Shown here piece by piece: positions 43,232-52,584 of a stretch of DNA of 64,000 nt (within the stretch, counting starts at the first letter, position 1; each line of letters begins with the position of its first letter). Source of the stretch: Isosphaeraceae bacterium (lineage in GTDB: Bacteria; Planctomycetota; Planctomycetia; Isosphaerales; Isosphaeraceae). The stretch covers positions 1-64,000 of the forward strand of contig JAJPJC010000290.1 in the NCBI GenBank assembly GCA_021324445.1, given 5' to 3'. Position numbers and translations under genes: made by a program. The notes beneath the pieces are model-generated. The model was not told the origin of the DNA. It searched no databases and was given only the letters and a program-made list of their open reading frames with translations.

Positions 43232-43696
43232 TCACGGCGTCGTGACCATCGGCTCGACCGGGATGAGCGCGCCGAACCGGGCGAAGGCGGCCGTGTTGTG
43301 CCTCAGGAGCCGGCGAAGGCCGCAGGCCTGCATCGTGGCCACAATGTTGGCGTCGTGGACCTGCTTGCCGCCGATGGGGATCGTCGTCAATAACGCCAGC
43401 AGGTTCGCGGTGACCGTCGGGCCGTCCTCGGCGATTCGGAACTGGGCCTGGAAGCGGTGGATATCCGCGATCAGAGTCGGGGCGGTCAGCGGCGGCGTGA
43501 AGGGTTGGGGACGCGAGAGGGTCGCCAGGTACTCGCGCAGGATCTGCCGACGGACCCACAGCTCGACGCCGGCCTGTCGCAAGGCGTCGAGCCGTCCGAA
43601 AGCCTCGGAGTAAAACGGCGAGGACGTGATCGCCGCGAAGACCAGGACGTTCGTATCGACGAAGGCCGGATCAGGCGCCGCGACCGCTGTCGTCAT
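43232..43696 (-). CDS. PIN-domain ribonuclease, VapC-like toxin
   Basis: 154 residues. The acidic PIN site is visible as FVDTNVLVF (D14), a glutamate in ILREYLATL, and the aspartate in KQVHDANIVATM; a further conserved N/D lies in RHNTAAFARF. It overlaps the preceding small gene by 26 bp, the standard arrangement of type II toxin-antitoxin pairs. It probably cleaves RNA when the antitoxin is degraded. Confidence 0.85.
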   Translation of the reverse strand: MTTAVAAPDPAFVDTNVLVFAAITSSPFYSEAFGRLDALRQAGVELWVRRQILREYLATLSRPQPFTPPLTAPTLIADIHRFQAQFRIAEDGPTVTANLLALLTTIPIGGKQVHDANIVATMQACGLRRLLRHNTAAFARFGALIPVEPMVTTP

Positions 43697-43910
43697 ACAT
43701 ATCCTCGCGCCGGAACGTACACCCTTCGGGGAAAGGCCAGGGGATATCGTGTTGCGGAAAGTCCGCCATCGTCGGGGGCGTCGTCGCCACTTCCAGTTCG
43801 TCGAAGACCACGACCACCGCTCGATGCGGCCCGGGTCTCACGTCGGCGGGCATCTGGATCGTCACCTTCCCTTGTTCATCCACCTCGATGGTCGTCTCGA
43901 TCGTCACCAT
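43671..43910 (-). CDS. VapB-like antitoxin
   Basis: 79 residues. The N-terminal half is beta-rich (TIEVDEQGKVTIQMP), compatible with an AbrB-like or DUF2281-like DNA-binding fold, and the C-terminal half (FPQHDIPWPFPEGCTF) probably wraps the toxin. It precedes and overlaps the PIN gene, so it is most likely the antitoxin; the family call is by position and shape. Confidence 0.65.
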   Translation of the reverse strand: MVTIETTIEVDEQGKVTIQMPADVRPGPHRAVVVVFDELEVATTPPTMADFPQHDIPWPFPEGCTFRREDMYDDSGRGA

Positions 43911-44012
43911 GTCGGCCTCCTCCTCCGGCGAGAGAACGCACCCCGATTATCCCCCCGATCGCCGGCATCGGGCAAGGCCGGCGCGTTGCGCTCAATCACG
44001 AGTCTGCCACGA

Positions 44013-44035
44013 GGGGCAGCCGGGGCGGCTGCCCC
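44013..44035. repeat. 10-bp inverted repeat of the GGGGCAGCC family
   Basis: GGGGCAGCCG (44013-44022) and CGGCTGCCCC (44026-44035) with a 3-nt loop, between the toxin-antitoxin pair and the DUF1501 gene stop. It shares the arm sequence of the repeat at 26048-26099. Confidence 0.6.
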
Positions 44036-44066
44036 ACCTTCCGGGTGGCGCTGGAGGAGGGGGGCC

Positions 44067-45452
44067 TCACGCGAGGATCCCCCGGTGGACTACCCCCTTG
44101 ACATCGGTCAGGCGCAGGTCGCGCCCGGCGTACCGGTAGGTCAGACGCTGGTGATCGAGCCCGAGCAGGTGGAGGATCGTGGCGTGCAGGTCGTGCACGT
44201 GCATGGGGTTTTCGACGGCCTCGTAGCCGAGGTCGTCGGTCTGGCCGTACGCGACCCCGGGCCTGACGCCGCCGCCGGCCAGCCAGAGCGTGAATCCCTT
44301 GTTGTTGTGGTCGCGGCCGTCGGAGTTCTGGCCGTGGGGCGTGCGGCCGAACTCGCCACCCCAGATCACCAGCGTCTCCTCCAGCAGCCCCCGCGCGCGC
44401 AGGTCGGTCAGCAGGCCGGCGATGGGCCGGTCGACGGCCCGCGCGTTGCGGGCATGGCCGGCCTTCAGGCCGCGGTGCTGGTCCCAGTCCCCGTGGGTCA
44501 GCTCGACGAAGCGGACGCCCGCCTCGATGAAGCGTCGGGCCAGCAGGCACTGGCGGCCGAAGTCGGCCGTTGATGGATCGTTCAGTCCATACAGCCTCTG
44601 CGTCGCCGCCGATTCGCGTGCCAGGTCCATGACCGTGGGGAGCTTCCCCTGCATGCGGAAGGCCAGTTCGTAGGACGCGATAACCCCCTCGACCCCGGGG
44701 TGGACCCGCTCCCGCTCGAGCAAACCGCGGTTCATCGACTGCACCAGGTCGAGCTGGAGCCGCTGGGCGGCGGGCTGGAGCTGGGGGTTGCGGATATTGC
44801 CGACCCGGGCCTGACCGATCGGCTGGCCCTCGGTGCCGATGCGGGTCGCCTGGCAGGCGGCCGGCAGGAAGGCGCTGCCATAGTTCTGCGCGCCGCCGTT
44901 GCGGCCGGTCGGCTTGACCGCGATGAACCCGGGCAGGTCGTCGCTCTCGGTCCCGAGCCCGTAGAGGGTCCACGCCCCCAGCGAGGGCCGGATGAACTGC
45001 GAGCTGCCGGTGTGCAGCATCAAGTAGGCTTCCGGATGGGCCGGCAGGTCCGTGTGCATGCTCCGGATGACGCAGAGCTCGTCGGCGTGCGCGGCGACCT
45101 CGGGGAACAGCTCCGAGACCCAGAGCCCGGACTCGCCGCGCGGGCGGAACCGCCACGGCGAGCCCATCAGCTTCGCCCCGGGGATCCGGCCCGGACGGTC
45201 CGAGAGCTGGCCATCGGCGACCGCCAGCTTCGGCTTGTGGTCGAAGGTGTCGACGTGCGAGGGCGCCCCGTTCATGCAGAGGAAGATCACGTGCCGGGCC
45301 CGGGCCCGGAAGTGCGGGGCCTTCGGCGCCAGCGGCGATCGCTTCGGTTCGGCCCCGGCCGCCATCGTCGACAGGCTGGCGAAGGCCAGGTAGCCGAACC
45401 CGGAAGAGGCGCTCTTGAGCAGGTCGCGACGCGAGAGCCCACGCGGATTCAT
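44067..45452 (-). CDS. DUF1501 protein with Tat signal
   Basis: 461 residues from the ATG at 45452, with GAGGAG upstream; an upstream extension is not family-like. The Tat signal is LSRRDLLKSASSGFGYLAFAS. DUF1501 landmarks follow: HVIFLCMNGAPSHVDTFDHK, a long middle part with VTGRNGG-like residues, RFVELTHGDWDQHRGL and VIWGGEFGRTPHGQNSDGRDH, all typical of this sulfatase-like planctomycete family. It is the last gene of a leftward set with DUF1549/DUF1553 and CotH-PVC proteins. The substrate is unknown. Confidence 0.95.
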   Translation of the reverse strand: MNPRGLSRRDLLKSASSGFGYLAFASLSTMAAGAEPKRSPLAPKAPHFRARARHVIFLCMNGAPSHVDTFDHKPKLAVADGQLSDRPGRIPGAKLMGSPWRFRPRGESGLWVSELFPEVAAHADELCVIRSMHTDLPAHPEAYLMLHTGSSQFIRPSLGAWTLYGLGTESDDLPGFIAVKPTGRNGGAQNYGSAFLPAACQATRIGTEGQPIGQARVGNIRNPQLQPAAQRLQLDLVQSMNRGLLERERVHPGVEGVIASYELAFRMQGKLPTVMDLARESAATQRLYGLNDPSTADFGRQCLLARRFIEAGVRFVELTHGDWDQHRGLKAGHARNARAVDRPIAGLLTDLRARGLLEETLVIWGGEFGRTPHGQNSDGRDHNNKGFTLWLAGGGVRPGVAYGQTDDLGYEAVENPMHVHDLHATILHLLGLDHQRLTYRYAGRDLRLTDVKGVVHRGILA

Positions 45453-45499
45453 CGGATCGATCTCCTCACGCGGCCATCGGCCGCGAACCAAGAGGAATG

Positions 45500-45575
45500 G
45501 CAAATTCCAGATTCCAAATTCCAGATTCATCGTTCCCGATTCCAGATTCCTCCCCATTTGGAATCTGGAATCTGT
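45500..45575. repeat. AT-rich GATTCCAGATTCC repeats and hairpin between DUF1553 and DUF1501 genes
   Basis: GATTCCAGATTCC (45538-45550) is perfectly complementary to 45560-45572 with a 9-nt loop; further copies of ATTCCAGATTC lie at 45504-45529. This AT-rich block stands out from the GC-rich surroundings and fills the 190-bp gap between two genes of an operon. Confidence 0.7.
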
Positions 45576-45642
45576 CATTGGGAATTCCCCAGATGCGCAC
45601 ACAGCGCGGAAGTTGACTCGACTGTGGCGAGATGGCCGGCGA

Positions 45643-48345
45643 TCAGTCCAGGTATCGGAACTCGGCGCCGGCCAAAAGCGCCTGGCAGAAGGCCGACCAC
45701 GCGCCCCTGCCCGGGTCGGGCGCCTCCGACCTTGTGGCGAACTCGCGGAGGAACGCGAGGGCACGGCCGCGCTCCCCGGCCGTCGGCGACCGCGCGAGGG
45801 CGAGCCGGTACGCCTGGTCGACCCGGCGGGCGTCATCCCCCTCGACCGCCCTGACCCGTCCGGCCAGGGCTTCGGCCTGGCGGATCACGAACGGGCCGTT
45901 GAGGAAGTAGAGGGCCTGGGCCGGGCCGGTCGTCGCCGCGCGCTCGCCGGTGACGAGGCTCGGGTCGGCGAAATCGAACAGGGCGAGCGACTCCAGGACC
46001 TGGTCCCGGATCACGGGCAGGTAGACCGAACGGTGCGGGTCCGAATCGTCCAGGCCGGCGACGCGGAGGAACAGGGCCAGGCCCTCGCCCGTGCGAGCCA
46101 CCGCCGACCCGACCGGCGGCTCCGGCGCCAGCCGGCCGGCGACCGACAGCAGGGCGTCCCGCACCGCTTCGGCCTCGAGCCGGCGTTTGCTCATGTGCCA
46201 GACCAGGGCGTTGTCCGGATCGGCCTCGAAGTTGCGCGGGTCGTGGGCCGAGTCGAGCCCGTAAGCCCGGCTGAGGACGATCCGGCGGATCAGCTCCTTG
46301 ATCGACCATCCCCCGGCCATGAAATCGACGGCCAGGTTATCGAGCAGCTCGGGATGACTGGGCGGCTGGCCGGCGGCCCCGAAGTTGTCGGGGGTCGCCA
46401 CCAGCCCGCGGCCGAACAGATGGAGCCACACGCGGTTGACCATCACGCGTGCGGTCAGCGGATTGGCGGGCGCGGCCAGCCAGTCCGCCAGCTCGCGACG
46501 GCCGCTCCCGGCCGCGATTACCGGAGGCGTACCGGCGCACAGGACCTGGACGAGCCCGCGGGGGACGACCGCGCCGGGCTGGTCGAGCTCGCCGCGGACG
46601 TAGAGCGGGCTGTCGACGACCTCGTCGCGCTCGCGCGCCCCCATCGCAAACGCGCGCGGCCGGCCCCCAGGGCGGTCGATGGCCAGGCGGTATCGGACCA
46701 CGGCGAGCATCGAGTTGGTCCGCCGCAGCCGGTCCCGGTTTGCCTCCCCGGGGGGAATGGCGTCACGCTCGCGGACCAGCGCCGCGAGGCGATGCTCCAA
46801 CGCGGCCCTCTGACCGGGCGTCAGAGCGGGCACCGCCGAAGGCACTCCCGCAGCGGCCGGGAGCTCGATCAGGGGCGACGCGTTGAAGTTCGGGAAGACG
46901 CCCGAGAGCGTGCCCGAGCAGGTCTGGGTGCTGCGGAAGATGCCCGCGAGGGCGTAGTAGTCGCGCTGGGAGATCGGGTCCATCTTGTGATCGTGGCAGC
47001 GGGCGCAGGCGACCGTGAGCCCGAGGAAGGCGCGCGTGGTTGCCTCGATCTGCTCGTCGACGACGTCCAGGACGAACTGCCCGCGGTTCTCGGCGTCGTG
47101 GGCCTTGCTGCCGATCGCGAGGAAGCCGGTCGCGATGAGTTGATGGGCCCGCTGGCGGTCGTCCGCGGCCGGCAGGAGGTCGCCGGCGATCTGCGCGCGG
47201 ACGAATCGGTCGTAGGGCGTGTCGGCGTTGAATGCGGCGATCACCCAGTCGCGGTAGCGCCAGGCCTGGGGGTAGGTGAAATTCGTCTTGCCGCTCGACT
47301 CGGCATAGCGGGCCACGTCGAGCCAGTGCCGCCCCCAACGCTCGCCGAAGCGGGGCGAGGCAAGCAGCCGGTCGACGACCCTGGCGAACGCGTCGGGGGC
47401 GGCGTCGGCGAGGAATTCGTCGAGCTGCTCGGGCGTGGGCGGGAGGCCGATGAGGTCGAACGTCACCCGGCGCAGCAGCCGCGGGCGTTCGGCGTCGGCG
47501 ACCGGGGTCAGGCCGCGAGCTTCGATCGCGGCCAGGAGGAACCGGTCGATCTCGCCGCGCGGCCAGTCCGCCCGCTGCACTGCCGGAGGCACCGACCGCT
47601 TCGGGGGCCGGAAGGACCAGAACTCCCGCCCCCGCGCGCGGTCGACCGCCGGCCGAGCCGCGCCGCCGGCCGACCCGGTCCTGGGGTCGGGGGCACCCAT
47701 CCTGACCCAGGTCTCGAAGTCGGCGATGACCGCGTCGGGGAGCTTCCCCCTGGGGGGCATTTGCAGCTCCTCGTCGCGGTAGCGGATCGCGCGGATGAGC
47801 AGGCTCTCCTCGGGCTTGCCCGGCACGACCGCCGGGCCGGAGTCTCCTCCGCGCAGCAGGCCCTCCCGGTGGTCGACTCGCAGGCCGCCCCGCAGCTTCT
47901 CGGCCGTGCTCGCGTGGCACTTGCCGCAGTGTGTCGCCAGGATCGGTCGGATCTTCGTCTCGAAGAAGCGCTGCTGCTCGAACGAGATCGATCCACCCGG
48001 GTCCGGCGATTTGTCGCTGGGAGCGCCCGGCCGGGTGGTCAGAGCACCGGGCCTTCGGCGGAACGCCTGGCGATATTCCGCCATCGAGAGGAACCCGTCG
48101 CGGTCCGCGTCGAGCCGGCGGAAGAGCGGCTCGATCGTGGCCGCGGCGTTTTTCAGGCGCGGCGCGGCCCGGAACATTTCCCGGTACTCCTCGAGCGAGA
48201 GCCGGCCGTCGAGGTCGGCGTCGCCGAACGCGAAGATCCGCTCCGGGTCGAAGGCCGGGAACCGCTGGGCCTGGGCCTGGGCAGCGCACCGTCCGGCCAG
48301 CAGGAGGATGAGCACCGGGACCATTCGGGCCGAGAATCCCGTCAT
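45643..48345 (-). CDS. Secreted PSCyt1-DUF1549-DUF1553 protein with EF-hands
   Basis: 900 residues. After a signal peptide come two EF-hand-like calcium loops (FGDADLDGRLSLEEY, LDADRDGFLSMAEY), then a planctomycete cytochrome domain with CGKCH near residue 138, a DUF1549 domain (WPRGEIDRFLLAAIEARGL, later CARCHDHKMDPI) and a DUF1553 domain near the C-terminus (RVMVNRVWLHLFGRGLV, NFGAAGQPPSHPELLD). Such proteins are secreted, bind heme and calcium and are usually followed by a DUF1501 gene, as here. The role is likely in polymer degradation in the periplasm, based on family context. Confidence 0.95.
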   Translation of the reverse strand: MTGFSARMVPVLILLLAGRCAAQAQAQRFPAFDPERIFAFGDADLDGRLSLEEYREMFRAAPRLKNAAATIEPLFRRLDADRDGFLSMAEYRQAFRRRPGALTTRPGAPSDKSPDPGGSISFEQQRFFETKIRPILATHCGKCHASTAEKLRGGLRVDHREGLLRGGDSGPAVVPGKPEESLLIRAIRYRDEELQMPPRGKLPDAVIADFETWVRMGAPDPRTGSAGGAARPAVDRARGREFWSFRPPKRSVPPAVQRADWPRGEIDRFLLAAIEARGLTPVADAERPRLLRRVTFDLIGLPPTPEQLDEFLADAAPDAFARVVDRLLASPRFGERWGRHWLDVARYAESSGKTNFTYPQAWRYRDWVIAAFNADTPYDRFVRAQIAGDLLPAADDRQRAHQLIATGFLAIGSKAHDAENRGQFVLDVVDEQIEATTRAFLGLTVACARCHDHKMDPISQRDYYALAGIFRSTQTCSGTLSGVFPNFNASPLIELPAAAGVPSAVPALTPGQRAALEHRLAALVRERDAIPPGEANRDRLRRTNSMLAVVRYRLAIDRPGGRPRAFAMGARERDEVVDSPLYVRGELDQPGAVVPRGLVQVLCAGTPPVIAAGSGRRELADWLAAPANPLTARVMVNRVWLHLFGRGLVATPDNFGAAGQPPSHPELLDNLAVDFMAGGWSIKELIRRIVLSRAYGLDSAHDPRNFEADPDNALVWHMSKRRLEAEAVRDALLSVAGRLAPEPPVGSAVARTGEGLALFLRVAGLDDSDPHRSVYLPVIRDQVLESLALFDFADPSLVTGERAATTGPAQALYFLNGPFVIRQAEALAGRVRAVEGDDARRVDQAYRLALARSPTAGERGRALAFLREFATRSEAPDPGRGAWSAFCQALLAGAEFRYLD

Positions 48346-48407
48346 TTGGGGGCTCCTCTCGCCACGGACCTGGGCCGGTATCCCGGCCCGGTGCGGTGGG
48401 GCACGAT

Positions 48408-51400
48408 TCAGGGACTCAGCGACTGAAGATAGGCCACGAGGTCAGCCAGTTGCTCGGGCGTCAAGGTCGCGGCAATTCCCTCCGGCATTGTCGAAGGATC
48501 CTGCCGCCGGCGTTCCGCGATGTCCGCCCGCTTCAGCTCGCGCAGCAGGCCCGACGCCTCGCAGATCTGCACGGTCGTCGGCCCCTCGCTCACCACGAAG
48601 CCCGTGAAGGCGCGGCCGTCGGCCATCGCGAAGCTGTAGGCCTCGTATCCCTGGGCGATCTGGGCGCTCGGTTTCAGGATCGACTCCACCAGCGCGGCGG
48701 GGCTGGAGCGCTTGCCGATGTCCACCAGGTGCGGTCCCCTGGGCTTCTGGCCGTCGGCGTCGGTGTGGCAGGCGCGGCACGACTGCGCGGCGAAGAGGGC
48801 CTTGCCGCGCTCCGCGCTCCCCTTGGCCCGGAGGGCCCGCGCCGCCGCGGCCTCGTAGGACAGGTTGCCGATCTGATCCGGGTTCTTCGGGTCGGCCTGG
48901 GCGATGAGGACGCGGACCTCCGGCTCGGCCTTGGCCCCGGCCAGGCCCGACTCATCCGGCAGTCCTTCCAGGCCGACGCGTTGTCGGGCGAGCTCGCCGC
49001 GGAGGAAGGCCACGGTCTCGGGGTCGCCATCGAGGACGGCGGCCTTGAGGACCGCGGCGATCCGCGTGCTGCACTCCCATTCCCGGGGGTCGTAGTATGG
49101 CCCGGTCGTGTCGGGGCGGATACCCCACCAGCTCCCGTCATAGTCCGCCTCGCGGTGGTAGAGCCGCACCAGCGTGGCCAGGATGTCGCGGCGTGCCTCG
49201 GGGGAACGGGTCGTGGCCAGCTTCTTGATCAGCCCCTCGACGGCCTTCGGCTCGTGCAGGAACCGCAGGGCGCGGAGGGCGCCCTCGCGATGGGGACCCT
49301 CGATCGCGTCCAGGCAGGCGTCGACCGCCCGCAGCGCGACCAGCCCCCGCAGGGCCAGGTGCGGGACGACGCGGTCCGGGTCGGGCTGGGCATGCACCGG
49401 CCGGGTCCTGGGCAGCGGGGAATCTCCCGGACGCGCGGTCAAGGCGACGATGCTCGGGGCCGCCGCGACGTCTCCCAGCCGCCCGAGCGCGATCAGGGCC
49501 TGCGCCCGGACCCGGGGCGACGGGTCGGCCAGCGCCGCGCGGAACGGGCCCGTCGGGACGCCGCCGAGCTGCGTCTTGCGGTCGGCCAGCGCCCGCAGCG
49601 CGAACTCGCAGACGGCCTCGTCGGCGGCGAGCGTGAGCAAGGCGGCGTGCGACCTGTTGCCGTCGAGCTGCTTGAGCGCGAAGAGGGCCGCGACCCGACC
49701 GTGCAAAGGACGCGCGGCATCCGACGCCAGGCCGACCAGCGCCCGCGTTGTCTCCGCGGACGGGCCGCGCCGGAGGATCTCGCGCTGGCAGTGGAAGCGC
49801 GCCGCGGCGATCGGGCCCGACAACCCGTCGACCAGCTCAGGCAGCGCAAGTCCCCTCGGGTTGGAGGGCGAAGACGGGCTCCAGCCGGGGGGCGTCACGC
49901 ACGCGACGAAACCGACCTGCGGCCCGACATAGACGCTCGCCTCGCCCCCGCGCCAGCTCGCCACGTAGAGCCGGCCGTCGCCGCCGATGTCCATGCCCGT
50001 CGCCCGGGGGATCGTCAGGAAGACGGACGTCGTCGCGCGGAAGCTCGCGCCGGCGGGGCGCAGGTCGTGCCGGTAGACCTGGCTGCGTCCCCAGTCGCCG
50101 GTGAGCAGCGCTCCGCGATAGGCCGCGGGCCAGCGCGGGTCGTCCAGGCAAAGCGCGCCCGTGCCGCCCCCCTGGCCGAAGGCGCCCAGCGGCGGCATGA
50201 TCTCGTCGGGGTAGTTGGTGAACCGCTGGGTATAGCCGTAATCGGCGGTCTGGATCAGGTGGCTGACGCGCACGTCCCAGCCGGCCCCGTCGTTGGTGTT
50301 GTCACGCGTGAAGAGGTTCATGGAAGGATCGATCGCGATGGCGAACGGGTTTCGCAGGCCGGTGGCGAAGACCTCCAGCTCCGTGCCGTCGGGCCGGACC
50401 CGGAGGATCCCGCCGCCCCGCTGCGAGAGCGTCGTGCCGTCCTTCCCCCGGGCCTGGTGGAAGCCGTAGTCGCCGACGGCGATGTAGATCCAGCCGTCGA
50501 GCCCCATGCGGATGCCGTTGGTCGTGTGGTCGCCGCCCCGCTCATCGATCAGGCTGGTCGTCAGGCCCGAGACGAGGACCTCCCGGCGATCGGCGACGCC
50601 GTCGCCATCCTCGTCGCGGAACACGCTCAGGAACGGCGGATGCAGGACCCAGACCTGCCCGTCCTGGGCGATCACGCCGCGCGGGTGGTCGATCCGGGCG
50701 AACACGTCCACGCGATCGGCCTTGCCGTCTCCGTCCCGGTCGATGCAACGGAGCACCCGGCCACCCCCCGGCGTGCGGCCGAGCGACCCCTGCTCATCCA
50801 CCGCGACATACACCGCGCCGTCCGGCGCCACCGACAGGGTCACCGGATAATTCACGCGTGGCGGCGCCGCGAAGAGGGTGACGCGGAACCCGGCAGGCGC
50901 CTTGACGACCTCGCCGAGGGTCCGATCATCGACCGGCCTTGGCGGGGCTCCCCCGCCGGGCGGCCCGAAGTTGAAGCGCGGACGATAGCCGTCCCGCTTC
51001 CCGGCGAGCTGATCCGCGATCGATACGAACCGTTTCGCGGTGAAGGTCCGCAGGTCGGGGGCCGTCGGCGCTCCCGGTGGGCCGAAGCCGGCGGGCGGTT
51101 CCTCCCGTTCGGCCCGCGCGGCCGCCTCCCGCTCGAGGATTGCCTTCGTCGCCCCCTCGATGGCCGCGATGTCGGCCAGGAGACGCTCCTTGCGGAGGAC
51201 GCTCGCGGCGAGCTCCGCGAGGACCTTCCGATAGGCGTCGCGGACATCCTTGATGGCGAGCAGCCGGTCGGCCAGCCGGTTCTCACCGCCGTACGGGCGG
51301 GCGAGGCTCATATCCATGAGCTGATCGGCCGTCCCCATCATCAGGAAGTTGGCGAAGGCCAGCTCCTGATCGCCGGGGATGAAGAGGAACCGGTTCGTGC

Positions 51401-52376
51401 CGGGATCCAGGAAGAGCGCGTAGTTGTAGGCGAGCGTGAAGAAGCCGTCGGCGTTGGCGATCATCGCCTGCACGGCCATGAACCGCAGGAATCGGTCGAT
51501 GTCGAGGTACGAGGCGATCTCCTCGCGGAATTGCTGGTCGTCGGCCTGCTGGATCAGCCGGGTGAATGCGATGAGCCGCCTGGCCTGCTCGGGCGTCGGC
51601 TCGGCCAGGGGCCGGTAGGGGCCGCGGTATCGCGCCCAGTCGTCGCCGAGGAAGTCGAGGCCGCGGAGCCCCTGCGGCCGCAGGAGCAGGCCCTGGCCGG
51701 AATGGAAGCGATCGACGAGGAAGGCCCGGTCCACGGGCTCGACCAGGGTGTACAGGCCGAGATACGCCCGGTCGTACCGGCCGGGGACGGTGAGGCTCAC
51801 CTCGGCCATCGCGGTGCGAGGCGCAGGCACGCCCGCCTCACGGAAGAGGGCCAGGGCGAGGGCCTCGCGTGCCTTGGTGGGATCGAGCGCGCCGCTCTGG
51901 AGCTGGATCGCGCGGAGCCCGTGGAAGCTGTTGTGGTTGTGGTCGAAGTGGTCCAGGTCCACCAGGAAGGAGCGTTTCAGGCCGCGTGCCGACGCCATGT
52001 AGGAGGCATTCCCCGCGTAGCGGATGCCCACCGACTTGAGGGTCTTGCCCTCGGCCGTCAGGGTCGCGCGCGCCCAGGGGAACTCGACGCCGAACAGGTT
52101 CCGCTCGCTCTCCCGCCCGCCCCGGCTCTTCGGCCGCACCGCCCGCGGAGGCCCTCCGAAGGCGGCAGGGGCCGGAGGCTGCATGGCCTGGTATTCGTCC
52201 GCCGCGATCTCGATGTGCAGGTCCACGACCTTGGTCAGGCCGAAGAGGTCCGTGCCGGTCGGTTTCCCCTGTGCGTTGCCATCGTCGGCGGCACCGGCCA
52301 GCGGCACCGCCGTTGCGGCGAGGAGGACCGCGGAACCAGTCATCGCCGTCGCGACGGCGAGGGCTCGTCGATGCAT
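48408..52376 (-). CDS. Fusion of CotH-like kinase domain and PVC-type CxxCH dehydrogenase
   Basis: 1322 residues with a signal peptide. Residues ~40-400 are CotH-like: SVGIRYAGNASYMASARGLK, RSFLVDLDHF, GLYTLVEPVDRAFL, ALFLDPGTNRFLFIPGDQEL, the pattern of secreted atypical protein kinases. From ~510 a PQQ-type beta-propeller begins (FRVTLFAAPPRVNYPVTLSV, GDGKADRVDVFA, YGFHQARGKDG), then HEAT repeats (PSPRVRAQALIALGRLG) and a C-terminal cytochrome domain with CRACH, typical of PVC-type membrane-bound dehydrogenases. CotH and PVC dehydrogenase domains are normally separate proteins. The gene is 62 bp before the DUF1553 gene, same direction. Confidence 0.9.
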   Translation of the reverse strand: MHRRALAVATAMTGSAVLLAATAVPLAGAADDGNAQGKPTGTDLFGLTKVVDLHIEIAADEYQAMQPPAPAAFGGPPRAVRPKSRGGRESERNLFGVEFPWARATLTAEGKTLKSVGIRYAGNASYMASARGLKRSFLVDLDHFDHNHNSFHGLRAIQLQSGALDPTKAREALALALFREAGVPAPRTAMAEVSLTVPGRYDRAYLGLYTLVEPVDRAFLVDRFHSGQGLLLRPQGLRGLDFLGDDWARYRGPYRPLAEPTPEQARRLIAFTRLIQQADDQQFREEIASYLDIDRFLRFMAVQAMIANADGFFTLAYNYALFLDPGTNRFLFIPGDQELAFANFLMMGTADQLMDMSLARPYGGENRLADRLLAIKDVRDAYRKVLAELAASVLRKERLLADIAAIEGATKAILEREAAARAEREEPPAGFGPPGAPTAPDLRTFTAKRFVSIADQLAGKRDGYRPRFNFGPPGGGAPPRPVDDRTLGEVVKAPAGFRVTLFAAPPRVNYPVTLSVAPDGAVYVAVDEQGSLGRTPGGGRVLRCIDRDGDGKADRVDVFARIDHPRGVIAQDGQVWVLHPPFLSVFRDEDGDGVADRREVLVSGLTTSLIDERGGDHTTNGIRMGLDGWIYIAVGDYGFHQARGKDGTTLSQRGGGILRVRPDGTELEVFATGLRNPFAIAIDPSMNLFTRDNTNDGAGWDVRVSHLIQTADYGYTQRFTNYPDEIMPPLGAFGQGGGTGALCLDDPRWPAAYRGALLTGDWGRSQVYRHDLRPAGASFRATTSVFLTIPRATGMDIGGDGRLYVASWRGGEASVYVGPQVGFVACVTPPGWSPSSPSNPRGLALPELVDGLSGPIAAARFHCQREILRRGPSAETTRALVGLASDAARPLHGRVAALFALKQLDGNRSHAALLTLAADEAVCEFALRALADRKTQLGGVPTGPFRAALADPSPRVRAQALIALGRLGDVAAAPSIVALTARPGDSPLPRTRPVHAQPDPDRVVPHLALRGLVALRAVDACLDAIEGPHREGALRALRFLHEPKAVEGLIKKLATTRSPEARRDILATLVRLYHREADYDGSWWGIRPDTTGPYYDPREWECSTRIAAVLKAAVLDGDPETVAFLRGELARQRVGLEGLPDESGLAGAKAEPEVRVLIAQADPKNPDQIGNLSYEAAAARALRAKGSAERGKALFAAQSCRACHTDADGQKPRGPHLVDIGKRSSPAALVESILKPSAQIAQGYEAYSFAMADGRAFTGFVVSEGPTTVQICEASGLLRELKRADIAERRRQDPSTMPEGIAATLTPEQLADLVAYLQSLSP

Positions 52377-52584
52377 GGTGTGACCTCACAAGAAGAAGAC
52401 CGCGGACCGACCGCCGAGACCGCCGGGGCGTCGAGCGGCGGTGCGATCGGCCCGCCGCGGGCCCTCTACTGGAAGAGATGCAACCCGCCGGCTCGTGTCG
52501 CGCGCCCGGCGCGCATTTTTTCCGGATCGCGGCCCGATGCGGACGGCTGAGCAGGTGGTTGACCCGAGGATTTCCGCCCCACGG

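Noticed and set aside
48396-52550. A 1384-codon open frame on the plus strand
   Set aside because: It is the antisense shadow of the CotH-PVC gene in GC-rich DNA; the translation has no domain pattern and is full of Arg, Gly and Asp repeats.
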